Positions 16,075 through 24,837 of a stretch of DNA of 64,000 nt are shown one piece after another (position 1 is the stretch's first letter; the number at the start of each line of letters is the position of its first letter). Location: positions 1 to 64,000 of the forward strand of contig JADJKO010000002.1 of the NCBI GenBank assembly GCA_016705955.1, given 5' to 3'. The position numbers and the translations under genes were made by a program. The DNA comes from Flavobacteriales bacterium. GTDB lineage: Bacteria; Bacteroidota; Bacteroidia; Flavobacteriales_F; PHOS-HE28. A model generated the notes under the pieces. That model was not told the origin of the DNA. It worked only from the letters and a program-made list of their open reading frames with translations, and searched no databases.

Positions 16075-18798
16075 TCAGCGTGCACTTACCCGGAGCGCAG
16101 CCCCTCGGGTCGGCTCGCGATCCAAGTAGAGCCGCTTCGTAGCGAAGGGTGCACTATCGTCGTATCCTTTCGCCGAGATCCGATCAAGCGCGATCCCCTG
16201 CTGGTAGAGGGCTTTCGCAATGCTTTCGGCCCTTGTCCGCGCGGATTTCGACTTGGTCTCCATCGGAGCATCGAAGTCCACCGCGGTTGCGCCGATCTCC
16301 ACCTTCAAGGTCGGATACGCTTTCATGATCCGTCCGAGGTTCTCCAATTGCACAACGCTCGCGCGAAGATCCACATCACCTTGGTCGAAATACACCACGT
16401 CGTTCAGCGCGATCCACGCACTCTTCTCAGCCGGGGCGTTGTTCTTGATGAAAGCGATCAGATCACTCTCCATGCCGGGGTCGGCGCCTACCACTTGTTC
16501 ATTGGTCCCTGGTAGTGTGAAGGTGAACTCCGAACTACGCACAATTGACACGCTCTGCTGCACTGAAGCGGTCGACGCCATTCCATTCGCCTTCGTGTCC
16601 ATGACCGGTGTTCCGTGACCGTTCATATCCATTGTCGCTGACGGAACATTTCCGGTATTCGGCAAGTGCGGTGCAATGATCAGTGCCACCAGTGAAGTGA
16701 GTTTGATGAGGATGTTCATGCTCGGCCCGCTGGTGTCCTTGAAGGGATCGCCCACGGTGTCACCGGTAACCGCGGCTTGGTGCGGGAGCGATGGCTTGTC
16801 AGCCTTGTGCTTGTAGAACATCTGGCCGTCGATCTCCACGCCTTTCTCGAAACTCTTCTTCGCATTGTCCCAAGCGCCACCGGCATTGTTCTGGAACATG
16901 CCCATGAGCACACCGCTCACCGTGATGCCGGCGAGCAGACCACCCAGCGCTTCGGCGCCCAGTCCTGGAGCGAAGCCAACAATGATCGGGGCAAGAAGCG
17001 CGAGTGCGCCAGGCGCCACCATCTCACGGATCGAAGCCTTGGTGCTGATGGCTACGCACTTCTCGTATTCAGGCTTGGCCGTGCCTTCCATGATCCCGGG
17101 GATCTCGCGGAACTGGCGACGTACTTCTTTCACCATATCCATGGCGGCCTTACCGACGGCGCTGATGGCGAGTGAGCTGAAGAAGAAGGGGATCATGCCG
17201 CCTACGAACAGCATGGCCAGCACGTTGGCCTTGTAGATGTCGATGCCATCGATGCCGGCCATGCCCACATACGCTGCGAAGAGTGCGAGTGCGGTGAGCG
17301 CTGCAGAAGCGATCGCGAAGCCTTTGCCTGTGGCCGCAGTCGTGTTGCCCACAGCGTCCAAGTTGTCGGTGCGCTCACGCACTTCCTTGGGAAGTCCGCT
17401 CATTTCAGCAATGCCACCGGCATTGTCCGCGATGGGGCCGAACGCATCGATCGCGAGCTGCATCGCAGTGGTCGCCATCATGCCTGCTGCGGCGATCGCC
17501 ACACCGTACATTCCGGCCAGCGCGAAGGATCCCCAGATACCTGCGGCGAGGATGATGATCGGCAACACAGTGCTTTCCATGCCCATGGCCAGACCGCCGA
17601 TCACGTTGGTGCCGTGACCGGTTCCGCTCTTCTGTACGATGCTGTTCACCGGGCGACGGCCCATGCTCGTGTAGTATTCCGTGACCATGCTCATGAGCGC
17701 CCCGACCACCAGACCAAGCACGATGGCGAAGAATACGTTCATGCTCGTGATCACGGTGATATTTCCGTTGCGGATGAACTGCATCTCCGCCGGCAGCATG
17801 TACTGGATCACGAAATAGCTCGCCGCTGCGGTAAGTAGAATGGAGAACCAGTTGCCTTTGTTCAAGGCGGCCATCACGCTATCGCTGTCCTTGTTGATGC
17901 GCACGAACAAGGTGCCCACGATAGAGAACAACAGGCCGAGGCCCGCGATCACCATGGGGAGCAGGATCGGGGCCATGCCACCGAAATTGTCCGCACTCAC
18001 CACTTCACGACCGAGTACCATGGTAGCGAGCATCGTGGCCACATAGCTGCCAAAGAGATCGGCACCCATGCCGGCCACATCACCCACATTGTCGCCCACG
18101 TTGTCGGCGATCGTGGCCGGGTTCCGCGCGTCATCCTCAGGGATGCCCGCTTCCACCTTGCCCACGAGATCGGCGCCCACATCGGCTGCCTTGGTGTAGA
18201 TGCCACCACCCACACGCGCGAAGAGCGCGATGCTTTCGGCACCAAGGGAGAAGCCTGCGAGCACTTCCAGGCACTTCATCATGGCGTTGTTCCATTCTTC
18301 CGTACCAGCGGCGATGTCGCCAACGTACATGTGCAGGAACACGATGAACAGCGAACTGAGACCGATCACGGCCAAGCCTGCCACACCAAGTCCCATTACG
18401 GTGCCTCCATTGAAACTCACTTTAAGAGCCTTCGCCAAACTGGTGCGTGCGGCCTGTGTGGTGCGCACGTTCGCCTTGGTGGCGATGCTCATACCGATCC
18501 ATCCGGCGAATGCACTGAAGAAGGCACCGATCAGAAAGGCGATCGCGATCACCCAATCGCTGTTCTCATGCAACGTACCGCTCCACGCGAGCAGCACAGC
18601 GGCGATGGCCGCGAAAATGCCGAGCACTTTCCACTCCGCTTTCAAGAAAGCACTCGCTCCTCGGGCGATGTAGCCAGCGAGTTCCTGCATGTTCGCATCA
18701 CCGGCGTCCTGCTTGTTCACCCACAAGGCCTTACCCACCATCACCAGCAGGCCGATCACGCCCATCAGCGGGATGTAATACATCAATTCACTTCCCAT
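16075..18798 (-). CDS. hppA: Membrane-bound ion-pumping pyrophosphatase with C-terminal OmpA-like domain
   Basis: 907 residues from the ATG at 18798 (MGSELMYYIPLMG). Residues 1 to ~735 are a complete multi-span M-PPase with the catalytic loop DVGADLVGKVEAGIPEDDARNPATIADNVGDNVGD (two parts of the Mg-PPi site). GNTTAATGKG near residue 481 has Ala where K-independent enzymes have Lys, so K-dependence is predicted. It hydrolyses PPi and pumps H or Na ions out of the cytoplasm. Residues ~755-907 are unusual: ALNDVVYFDQGDVDLR...LKVEIGATAVD...ARTRAESIAKALYQQGI...ISAKGYDD resembles a peptidoglycan-binding OmpA C-terminal domain. A TACATTCG box lies at 18865-18872. Confidence 0.92.
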   Translation of the reverse strand: MGSELMYYIPLMGVIGLLVMVGKALWVNKQDAGDANMQELAGYIARGASAFLKAEWKVLGIFAAIAAVLLAWSGTLHENSDWVIAIAFLIGAFFSAFAGWIGMSIATKANVRTTQAARTSLAKALKVSFNGGTVMGLGVAGLAVIGLSSLFIVFLHMYVGDIAAGTEEWNNAMMKCLEVLAGFSLGAESIALFARVGGGIYTKAADVGADLVGKVEAGIPEDDARNPATIADNVGDNVGDVAGMGADLFGSYVATMLATMVLGREVVSADNFGGMAPILLPMVIAGLGLLFSIVGTLFVRINKDSDSVMAALNKGNWFSILLTAAASYFVIQYMLPAEMQFIRNGNITVITSMNVFFAIVLGLVVGALMSMVTEYYTSMGRRPVNSIVQKSGTGHGTNVIGGLAMGMESTVLPIIILAAGIWGSFALAGMYGVAIAAAGMMATTAMQLAIDAFGPIADNAGGIAEMSGLPKEVRERTDNLDAVGNTTAATGKGFAIASAALTALALFAAYVGMAGIDGIDIYKANVLAMLFVGGMIPFFFSSLAISAVGKAAMDMVKEVRRQFREIPGIMEGTAKPEYEKCVAISTKASIREMVAPGALALLAPIIVGFAPGLGAEALGGLLAGITVSGVLMGMFQNNAGGAWDNAKKSFEKGVEIDGQMFYKHKADKPSLPHQAAVTGDTVGDPFKDTSGPSMNILIKLTSLVALIIAPHLPNTGNVPSATMDMNGHGTPVMDTKANGMASTASVQQSVSIVRSSEFTFTLPGTNEQVVGADPGMESDLIAFIKNNAPAEKSAWIALNDVVYFDQGDVDLRASVVQLENLGRIMKAYPTLKVEIGATAVDFDAPMETKSKSARTRAESIAKALYQQGIALDRISAKGYDDSAPFATKRLYLDREPTRGAALRVSAR

Positions 18799-18864
18799 GT
18801 CTCTTCGGTTTCTTGTATGTTCTTGTCGTTCAGAGCCTTCGCCGATCTTCGGTGTAAGCGGCCG

Positions 18865-18872
18865 CGAATGTA
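18865..18872 (-). promoter_or_regulatory. -7 box TACATTCG of hppA
   Basis: TAnnTTCG on the minus strand about 66 nt upstream of the hppA ATG, leaving a short leader. Confidence 0.4.
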
Positions 18873-18939
18873 GCCAATGACCGGTTCCTGAGGAACGTCG
18901 CCATTTCCTAGCGCTATATGCCGCACGGGTGCCTTCGGC

Positions 18940-18947
18940 TAGGTTTG
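18940..18947 (+). promoter_or_regulatory. -7 box TAGGTTTG of the GluQ-RS-like gene
   Basis: Exact TAnnTTTG ending 4 nt before the GTG at 18952; transcription should begin at the start codon. Confidence 0.55.
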
Positions 18948-18951
18948 CAGA

Positions 18952-19833
18952 GTGACCCCCGATCTCCATCGTATGCGGATCGCTCCGACGCCGAGCGGTT
19001 TCCTTCATGAGGGGAACGCGATCGCCTTCCTGATCACGGCGCAACTTGCCAAGCAGAATCACGCGCGGCTGCGTTTGCGGATCGATGACCTGGACGCGGA
19101 GCGCGAGCGACCGGCATACGTCGATGACATCTTCGCTTCCCTGCGCTGGCTGGGCATCGTCTGGACGGATGGTCCGCGCGATCGGCACGATCACGAACGC
19201 AATTGGTCCCAGCAGCATCGGATCACACGTTACATGGATCATCTGGAATTGCTGAAGGAACAGGGTGATCTGTACGCCTGCCGGTGTTCCCGATCCACCT
19301 TCCAGGAACACCAATTGAAAGGGAGCAGGCGATGTGATTGCCGGGCGAGGAACCTTGCCTTCGGTAGCCCTGATGTGGTGTGGCGGCTCCATCTTCCGCA
19401 GGATGCCCTGGTCCGCATGGAACAGGTTTTCGGGGAAGCGATCATGTTGACCCCGGCCGACCTGATCACGGACCCGGTGCTTCGTCAACGTGCAACTGAG
19501 GAGGGTCCTGGGCGTCCCGCCTACCAGATCGCATCCTTGGCCGATGATGTGGACCACGGGACCACGATCATCGTTCGGGGGAATGATCTTCTGCCGAGCA
19601 CGGCGTGCCAACTGTACATGGCGGACCGCTTGGGCTTGGGATCATTCAAGCACGTACGCTTCCTGCATCATCCGCTGATCACCGATCCACAAGGGCACAA
19701 GTTGTCCAAGTCGGAAAGTGCATTGGCCTTGAAAGCGATGCGTGGGATCGAGGGCGCTGCGGATGGACTGCACCTACGTGCGAACACCATCCTGGGTGAA
19801 TTGGCCAAAGCGGCCACGCAGGATCACCACTGA
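18952..19833 (+). CDS. Glutamyl-Q tRNA(Asp) synthetase-like protein
   Basis: 293 residues from the GTG at 18952, or 286 from the ATG at 18973. The promoter box 4 nt upstream favours the GTG and a leaderless message. It has the class I synthetase HIGH-like motif RIAPTPSGFLHEGN, LRIDDLDAERERPAYVDDIFASLRWLGI, a cysteine cluster YACRCSRSTF...RRCDCR (zinc-like), and the KMSKS-like HKLSKSES. It lacks the anticodon-binding half of GltX, as GluQ-RS enzymes do. These charge glutamate onto the queuosine base of tRNA(Asp). The gene ends 10 nt inside the 3' end of the convergent gene. Confidence 0.85.
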   Translation: MTPDLHRMRIAPTPSGFLHEGNAIAFLITAQLAKQNHARLRLRIDDLDAERERPAYVDDIFASLRWLGIVWTDGPRDRHDHERNWSQQHRITRYMDHLELLKEQGDLYACRCSRSTFQEHQLKGSRRCDCRARNLAFGSPDVVWRLHLPQDALVRMEQVFGEAIMLTPADLITDPVLRQRATEEGPGRPAYQIASLADDVDHGTTIIVRGNDLLPSTACQLYMADRLGLGSFKHVRFLHHPLITDPQGHKLSKSESALALKAMRGIEGAADGLHLRANTILGELAKAATQDHH

Positions 19834-20459
19834 TCGATCCCGTAGCGCGCGATGGAGAGCGCGGTGAGCAGTGCCGCGAGGACCCCGATCATGAGTGCGG
19901 CGAAAGCGAATCCTTTACCGCCCTGTTCATATCGCCGGATGCGACGCATGGAAAGTGCCACAAGAACAAGCGTGACCACAATGGCGCCGACCAGCAACCA
20001 GAGGTTCTGTGAGAAACCAAGCCCCACAGTGACCAAGGCCATGACCAACGCGGGGATCGCCAACGCGTTCAATTTCTTCCGTGGCATCAGGTTCTCCTCC
20101 TCTTCCTGTACATCCGCTAGTGCGATGGATGATCGTGCCGACCACACTCCTTCGCCATGAACCAGCGCCGTTGTTCTGGATGGCCGAGGGGATGCGATGA
20201 ACCCAGGACCGGCATTCGTTGTGGCGAGCAAGCGGTCATCGATCGCGATCAGTGGCGATGGATGGACCATTGATCTCACCTTGATCTCACGCATGCGCAT
20301 TGCGGTGCGATCGTTCTCTGATGTATTCCTGTGAAGGTCGATGTGCCACCCGCGCCGGTGCGTTCGCTTCTGGAAGCGACCTTCCTGCACGACATCCTGT
20401 TGCATTCCACAACCGAATGCGAACAGGATGATGAGCGGAAGGAGTTTGCGCGCGGACAT
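19824..20459 (-). CDS. Small lipoprotein/membrane protein with two C-terminal spans
   Basis: 211 residues. It starts MSARKLLPLIILFAFGCGMQQ, a lipoprotein signal. VQEGRFQKRTHRRGWHIDL is a motif I have seen in short Flavobacteriales envelope proteins. The C-terminus has hydrophobic segments (ALAIPALVMALVTVGLGF, LWLLVGAIVVTLVLVALS, AFAALMIGVLAALLTALS). Function is unknown. It is convergent with the GluQ-RS-like gene and overlaps it by 10 nt. Confidence 0.65.
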   Translation of the reverse strand: MSARKLLPLIILFAFGCGMQQDVVQEGRFQKRTHRRGWHIDLHRNTSENDRTAMRMREIKVRSMVHPSPLIAIDDRLLATTNAGPGFIASPRPSRTTALVHGEGVWSARSSIALADVQEEEENLMPRKKLNALAIPALVMALVTVGLGFSQNLWLLVGAIVVTLVLVALSMRRIRRYEQGGKGFAFAALMIGVLAALLTALSIARYGIDQW

Positions 20460-20483
20460 GGATCGAATGTAGACGGCGGCGGC

Positions 20484-22094
20484 TCAGCGCATCAGTCGGA
20501 AGGCATCGCCATCGAACAGGCCGAGGTCGCTCATCTTCAAATGCGGGATCACGAGCAGGGCCATGAATGACAGGGTCATGTACGGTGCCGTGAGAGTACT
20601 CCCAAGTGCCTTGGCCTCTCGATCAAGCGTCGCGTAGGCATCCGCCACCGTGTAGGCATCACCGTCGGACATCAATCCTGCGACCGGGAGTGGGAGAACA
20701 CGATGATGATCGCCATGCGCCAAACTCACTCCACCGCGATGTTCGACAACGAGGTTGATCGCCGCGCACAGATCCGCATCGTTCGTGCCCACCGCCACGA
20801 TGTTGTGGCTGTCATGCGCCACGCTACCAGCGATCGCGCCGCGCTGGAATCCGGTACCGGTGATCCAGCCCACAGCAACAGGTGCTTCGGTGTAGCGGTT
20901 CACCACGGCGATCTTCAACAGGTCCTTGCTGGTGTCGGCGATGCACTGTTCACCGGAGACGGTCGGCGGGATCCAACGCTTATTGGTGATCAGTTGTCCG
21001 TCCAATGCTTCGATCACTTGCAGATCCTCGCTCTGGGCATCCACGCGAAGATCCTCCATGGCGATCGCCGATCGCATGAAGCGGTTCACCCGGTCCACCT
21101 TCACGCGCTGGATCAGACTACGACCTTCTTCGGCCACCAAGTTGCCTTTGATGAAGGTCCGCTTCACGCGGAAGTGGATGAGATCCTCGACAAGGATGAA
21201 GTCGGCGGGATCGCCCACGCGCAATCGACCCACGGGTAGGTTGTAGTGCTCTATCGGATTGATGCATGCCGCGCGCAGCACCTTGAACACATCGATCCCG
21301 CGCTTCACGGCACGTTCACACAACAGGTTGATGTGGCCTTCCACAAGACCATCCGGATGCTTGTCATCACTGCACAACATCATCCGTTCGGCATGATCAT
21401 GCAGCAGATCGATGAGCGCTTCGAAGTTCTTCGCGGCGGATCCCTCACGCACGAGAATGTGCATGCCGTGCTTCAACTTTCCTTCCGCCTCTTCGCGCGT
21501 GAAACACTCGTGGTCCGTGCTGATGCCTGCTTTGATGTACCGCTCGGCCAATTCGCCATGCAGGCCCGGCGCATGTCCGTCCACGGGTTTCCCCAAGCGG
21601 TGCGCATGCGCGATCTTCTTCAGCACTTCAGCATCGCCATTCAGCACGCCGGGGAAGTCCATCATCTCGCTCAAGTAGAGCACCTCCGGCCGTTCCAGCA
21701 ATTTGCCCACGGCATCGCTGTCGATGCGCGCACCTGCGGTCTCGAACACCGTGGCCGGAACGCAACTGGGTGCGCCGAAGAAGAAGTGGAAGGGGACCTC
21801 GCGGCCGTTCGCGATCATGTAGTCCACGCCCTTGGTGCCAAGCACGTTCGCGATCTCGTGCGGATCACTGATCGTGGCGACCGTGCCGTGTGTGACGGCC
21901 AAGCGCGCGAATTCACTGGGCACCAACATCGAACTCTCCACATGCACATGCGCATCAATGAAGCCAGGAAGAAGGAAGCCGGGATCCGCGTTCTCGGTGT
22001 GCTCGATCGCGTTGATCCGGCCATCTGTGATGTGAACGGTCGACGGGATGATCGTCCCGTTCTCGATGTCCACCAGATTGCCGGAGATGCGCAT
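20484..22094 (-). CDS. ade: Adenine deaminase
   Basis: 536 residues, typical of bacterial Ade. Metal-binding and active-site motifs: GFIDAHVHVESSMLVPSEFARL, THGTVATISDPHEIANVLG, DGHAPGLHG, STDHECFTREEA and MLCSDDKHPDGLVEGHI. It converts adenine to hypoxanthine and ammonia. In this genome it would feed the xanthine/urate pathway encoded at 54-64 kb, though it is not adjacent. It is transcribed in the same direction as dnaJ, ~80 bp downstream of it. Confidence 0.93.
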   Translation of the reverse strand: MRISGNLVDIENGTIIPSTVHITDGRINAIEHTENADPGFLLPGFIDAHVHVESSMLVPSEFARLAVTHGTVATISDPHEIANVLGTKGVDYMIANGREVPFHFFFGAPSCVPATVFETAGARIDSDAVGKLLERPEVLYLSEMMDFPGVLNGDAEVLKKIAHAHRLGKPVDGHAPGLHGELAERYIKAGISTDHECFTREEAEGKLKHGMHILVREGSAAKNFEALIDLLHDHAERMMLCSDDKHPDGLVEGHINLLCERAVKRGIDVFKVLRAACINPIEHYNLPVGRLRVGDPADFILVEDLIHFRVKRTFIKGNLVAEEGRSLIQRVKVDRVNRFMRSAIAMEDLRVDAQSEDLQVIEALDGQLITNKRWIPPTVSGEQCIADTSKDLLKIAVVNRYTEAPVAVGWITGTGFQRGAIAGSVAHDSHNIVAVGTNDADLCAAINLVVEHRGGVSLAHGDHHRVLPLPVAGLMSDGDAYTVADAYATLDREAKALGSTLTAPYMTLSFMALLVIPHLKMSDLGLFDGDAFRLMR

Positions 22095-22173
22095 GCGGTT
22101 CGGTTTGGATCGCTTCCTTCCACTCGGATCCCAACGGTCCGGCGGCGCTTGTGACGAATCTAGTCGTGCGGGA

Positions 22174-23313
22174 TCATCCGTTCCCGAACATCTCGCGCAC
22201 CCGCTCGAAGAAACCTTTGTCCTTGGCGGAGGGGCTAGGATGGAAACCGGGGCTGTGCCGCAACTTCTCCAAGGCAGCCTTTTCCTCCTTGCTCAGGTTG
22301 GTCGGTGTCCACACCATTACATGCACCAAAAGGTCTCCGTGGCCGCGGTGCTGCAAAGAGGGGAGGCCTTTGCCGCGAAGCCGTAGTGTGGTCCCGCTCT
22401 GTGTGCCGGGTTCGATCTTCATCTTGGCCTTGCCGGTGACCAACGGCACTTCGATGCTCGTGCCGAGGGCTGCATCACCCATGTTGAGGTATACCTCGTG
22501 GTGCAGGTTGTGGCCATCGCGCTTCAACTCCTTGTGCGCTTCCTCCTCGATCACCACCAGCAGATCGCCGGGAATGCCACCCGCAGGGGCCTCATTGCCC
22601 ATGCCACTGATGTTGAGTTGCATGCCTTCCTCCACACCCGCAGGGATCTGGATCGGCACCACCACTTCCTCGCGGACCAAGCCGTGCTCGTCGCTTCCGG
22701 GTGCCCGCTTGCTCACGGTCTGGCCCACACCGCCGCACGTTGGGCAGGTGGTCACGGTCTGCATCTGCCCGATGAAGGTGCTTTGTACCCGACGCACTTG
22801 ACCATTGCCGCCGCAGGTGCCGCACGTTCCGTACTCGCTGCCTTTGGCGCGCACCAGTTTCGTCACCTTGATCTTCTTCTCCGCGCCGTGTGCGATCTCC
22901 TCCAGATTCATGCGCAACCGCACGCGGAGGTTGCTGCCCTTCACCGTGCGTCCACGACCGCGTTGGCTGAAACCACCGAAGGATCCGCCACCGAAGGCAT
23001 CACCGAAAACGTCGCCGAACTGGGAGAAGATGTCCTCCATGTTCATGCCGCCACCATGGAAGCCACCACCGCCGCCACCTCCGAAACCGCCCGGGGCATT
23101 GTGGCCGAACCGGTCGTACTTGACCTTCTTATCCCCGTCGCTCAGGATCTCGTACGCCGCAGCCGCGTCCTTGAACTTGTCCTCGGCGCTCTTGTCGCCG
23201 GGGTTCTTGTCCGGGTGGTGTTTGATCGCCTGTTTGCGGTAGGCCTTCTTGATCTCCTCCGCACTCGCGTTGCGGTCGACACCCAGAACTGCGTATGGAT
23301 CCTTTTTGCTCAT
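22174..23313 (-). CDS. dnaJ: Chaperone DnaJ (Hsp40) with a reduced zinc domain
   Basis: 379 residues from the ATG at 23313. It has an N-terminal J domain with HPD (KHHPDKNPGDK) and a Gly/Phe-rich linker (GGFGGGGGGGFHGGGMNMEDIF). The zinc domain has only two CxxCxGxG-type motifs (TCGTCGGNGQ, TCPTCGGVGQ) instead of four; the flanking first and fourth motifs are absent (LVRAKGSEYG and SKRAPGSDEHG in their place). The C-terminal peptide-binding domains are intact. It stimulates DnaK ATPase. The gene follows grpE by 46 bp, an operon. Confidence 0.93.
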   Translation of the reverse strand: MSKKDPYAVLGVDRNASAEEIKKAYRKQAIKHHPDKNPGDKSAEDKFKDAAAAYEILSDGDKKVKYDRFGHNAPGGFGGGGGGGFHGGGMNMEDIFSQFGDVFGDAFGGGSFGGFSQRGRGRTVKGSNLRVRLRMNLEEIAHGAEKKIKVTKLVRAKGSEYGTCGTCGGNGQVRRVQSTFIGQMQTVTTCPTCGGVGQTVSKRAPGSDEHGLVREEVVVPIQIPAGVEEGMQLNISGMGNEAPAGGIPGDLLVVIEEEAHKELKRDGHNLHHEVYLNMGDAALGTSIEVPLVTGKAKMKIEPGTQSGTTLRLRGKGLPSLQHRGHGDLLVHVMVWTPTNLSKEEKAALEKLRHSPGFHPSPSAKDKGFFERVREMFGNG

Positions 23314-23339
23314 CGGGTTCTGCTTGCTATCGGCTTGTT

Positions 23340-23363
23340 GGGCGGATCCTGATCCGCCCCTAC
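23340..23363. repeat. Small GTAGGGGCG-type palindrome between grpE and dnaJ
   Basis: GGGCGGATC-CT-GATCCGCCCCTAC; the right side overlaps the grpE stop codon (TAG read on the minus strand). Same family as the palindromes in the ribosomal operon. Confidence 0.7.
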
Positions 23364-23998
23364 GAGCCGACAACCACTTTTGCGTAACGCACCACCTTAT
23401 CGTGCAACGTGTATCCGTTCTCGATCACGTCGATCACCTTCCCTATCAGGTCCGGGCTCGGCGCTGGCGCCTTGGTGATCGCTTCATGGCGATCGGTATC
23501 GAAGGGCTGGCCTTTCACATCGGACATCGGCTTCACGCCCTGTGCTCCTAGGATGTGGATCAATTTGCTGTGGATGAGGTGGAATCCTTCGCGTACCACG
23601 GCGATGTCGTCGGTCTGTTTGTTGTTCGCGATCGCGCGTTCCATGTCGTCCAGGACCGGCAAAATGTTCTGCAGTGCGTTCTCGCTGGCGAATTGCATTA
23701 ATTCCAAGCGCTCCTTCGCAGTGCGTTTGCGGAAGTTGTCGAACTCCGCCGTAGTGCGTAGCCACTTGTCCTTCAGGTCCGCTGCATCGGCTTTTGAAGC
23801 GATCAGCTGTGCGGTCAATTCGCTGATGTCCTCGCGACCATTGTTATCCGCATCGTGCATCACATGTTCAGCAGCCGCCTCGTTCGCCATGGAAAGCGGA
23901 TTGTTCCGATCCGCCCGCGCCTCTTCCGTGTTTGCTGCATTTTCCGTCGCATTGTCAGCCGCGCTCTCCGCAGGACTGACATCAGGTCGTTCCGACAT
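23360..23998 (-). CDS. grpE: Nucleotide exchange factor GrpE
   Basis: 212 residues from the ATG at 23998. It has an acidic Ala-rich N-terminus, a long helix with DKWLRTTAEFDNFRKRTAKERLELMQFASENALQNILPVLDDMERAI, and the beta-wing with GQPFDTDRHEAI...GKVIDVIENGYTLHDKVVRYAKVVV. It releases ADP from DnaK. It is first gene of grpE-dnaJ; a GACATTCG promoter-like box lies ~70 nt upstream. Confidence 0.93.
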   Translation of the reverse strand: MSERPDVSPAESAADNATENAANTEEARADRNNPLSMANEAAAEHVMHDADNNGREDISELTAQLIASKADAADLKDKWLRTTAEFDNFRKRTAKERLELMQFASENALQNILPVLDDMERAIANNKQTDDIAVVREGFHLIHSKLIHILGAQGVKPMSDVKGQPFDTDRHEAITKAPAPSPDLIGKVIDVIENGYTLHDKVVRYAKVVVGS

Positions 23999-24124
23999 GG
24001 TCTTTCGTTTCTTTTTGAAGATCATTCCGTGTTCGTCAAGCCGGGTGCCATGGATCATTCCGGCAATGCGGCGCGAATGTCGGGGACTTTTTGGCAGCGA
24101 CGCGCCGGTGCGATGAACAGGAAT

Positions 24125-24162
24125 GAAGAAGGCCGCGTCACGATCGTGACGCGGCCTTCTTC
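24125..24162 (-). terminator. Terminator of the thioredoxin-like gene
   Basis: 38-bp perfect palindrome (GAAGAAGGCCGCGTCACGAT half-site) starting 17 nt after the stop of the TlpA-like gene, with A/T-rich ends. Confidence 0.8.
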
Positions 24163-24179
24163 TCACCGGATGATCCTGA

Positions 24180-24761
24180 TCAGAGACTCTTCACATGCTT
24201 GTCCAGCTCCTGATGGAGGGCCATGCCCCGGAGATTCTTGGCGATGATGATCCCATTCGGATCAACCAGAAAGCTCATGGGGATGGAACTGACTCCATAC
24301 AGTTGGGCACCCTGTGATTGCCAGAACTTCAGATCGCTCACATGGTACTTCCAACCAAGCCCGTCCTGGGCGATGGCCTGCTTCCATGAATCGCGGCTGC
24401 GATCAAGGCTCACACTATACACCTCGAAGCCTTTGGCATCGCTGAACTTCGCCTTGGAGTATTTCTGGTAGGCGGCCACCACGTTCGGGTTCTCGTTGCG
24501 GCAAGGTCGGCACCAACTCGCCCAGAAATCGATCAGGACATACTTGCCTTTCAGCTCGGAGAGTTTCAGGACCTTGGTGCTGTCCGCGTTCATAAAGGCC
24601 AACTCCGGGGCCTTGTCGCCGATGTTGGTGCCCACCTTGGCATTGCCGGGGAGCGGGGCGGATCCGCCGGAGTTCCTGTTGGTGAAGCCATAGATGGCAA
24701 GGATGCCAACGGCCGCGAGGGTGATGATGCGCATCTTGGACATTACGGTGGTGAATTGCAT
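24180..24761 (-). CDS. TlpA/ResA-like thioredoxin-fold protein, membrane-anchored
   Basis: 193 residues with an N-terminal hydrophobic anchor (MRIITLAAVGILAIYGF) and a periplasmic thioredoxin domain. The active site is WASWCRPCRNENP, the cis-proline region SSIPMSFLVDPNGIIIAKNLRG. It likely reduces or isomerises disulphides in the envelope (cytochrome c maturation or a peroxiredoxin-like role). A TACCTTCG box ends only 4 nt before the ATG at 24761, which supports this start and suggests a leaderless transcript. Confidence 0.87.
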   Translation of the reverse strand: MQFTTVMSKMRIITLAAVGILAIYGFTNRNSGGSAPLPGNAKVGTNIGDKAPELAFMNADSTKVLKLSELKGKYVLIDFWASWCRPCRNENPNVVAAYQKYSKAKFSDAKGFEVYSVSLDRSRDSWKQAIAQDGLGWKYHVSDLKFWQSQGAQLYGVSSIPMSFLVDPNGIIIAKNLRGMALHQELDKHVKSL

Positions 24762-24765
24762 GGTG

Positions 24766-24773
24766 CGAAGGTA
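24766..24773 (-). promoter_or_regulatory. -7 box TACCTTCG of the thioredoxin-like gene
   Basis: TAnnTTCG on the minus strand, 4 nt from the start codon. Confidence 0.5.
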
Positions 24774-24837
24774 GGTGGGTGTGGTGCGGCGCTGGTTTGC
24801 GAAGATCGTGCCGGGATGGGAAAGCAGAGGTGGTCGT

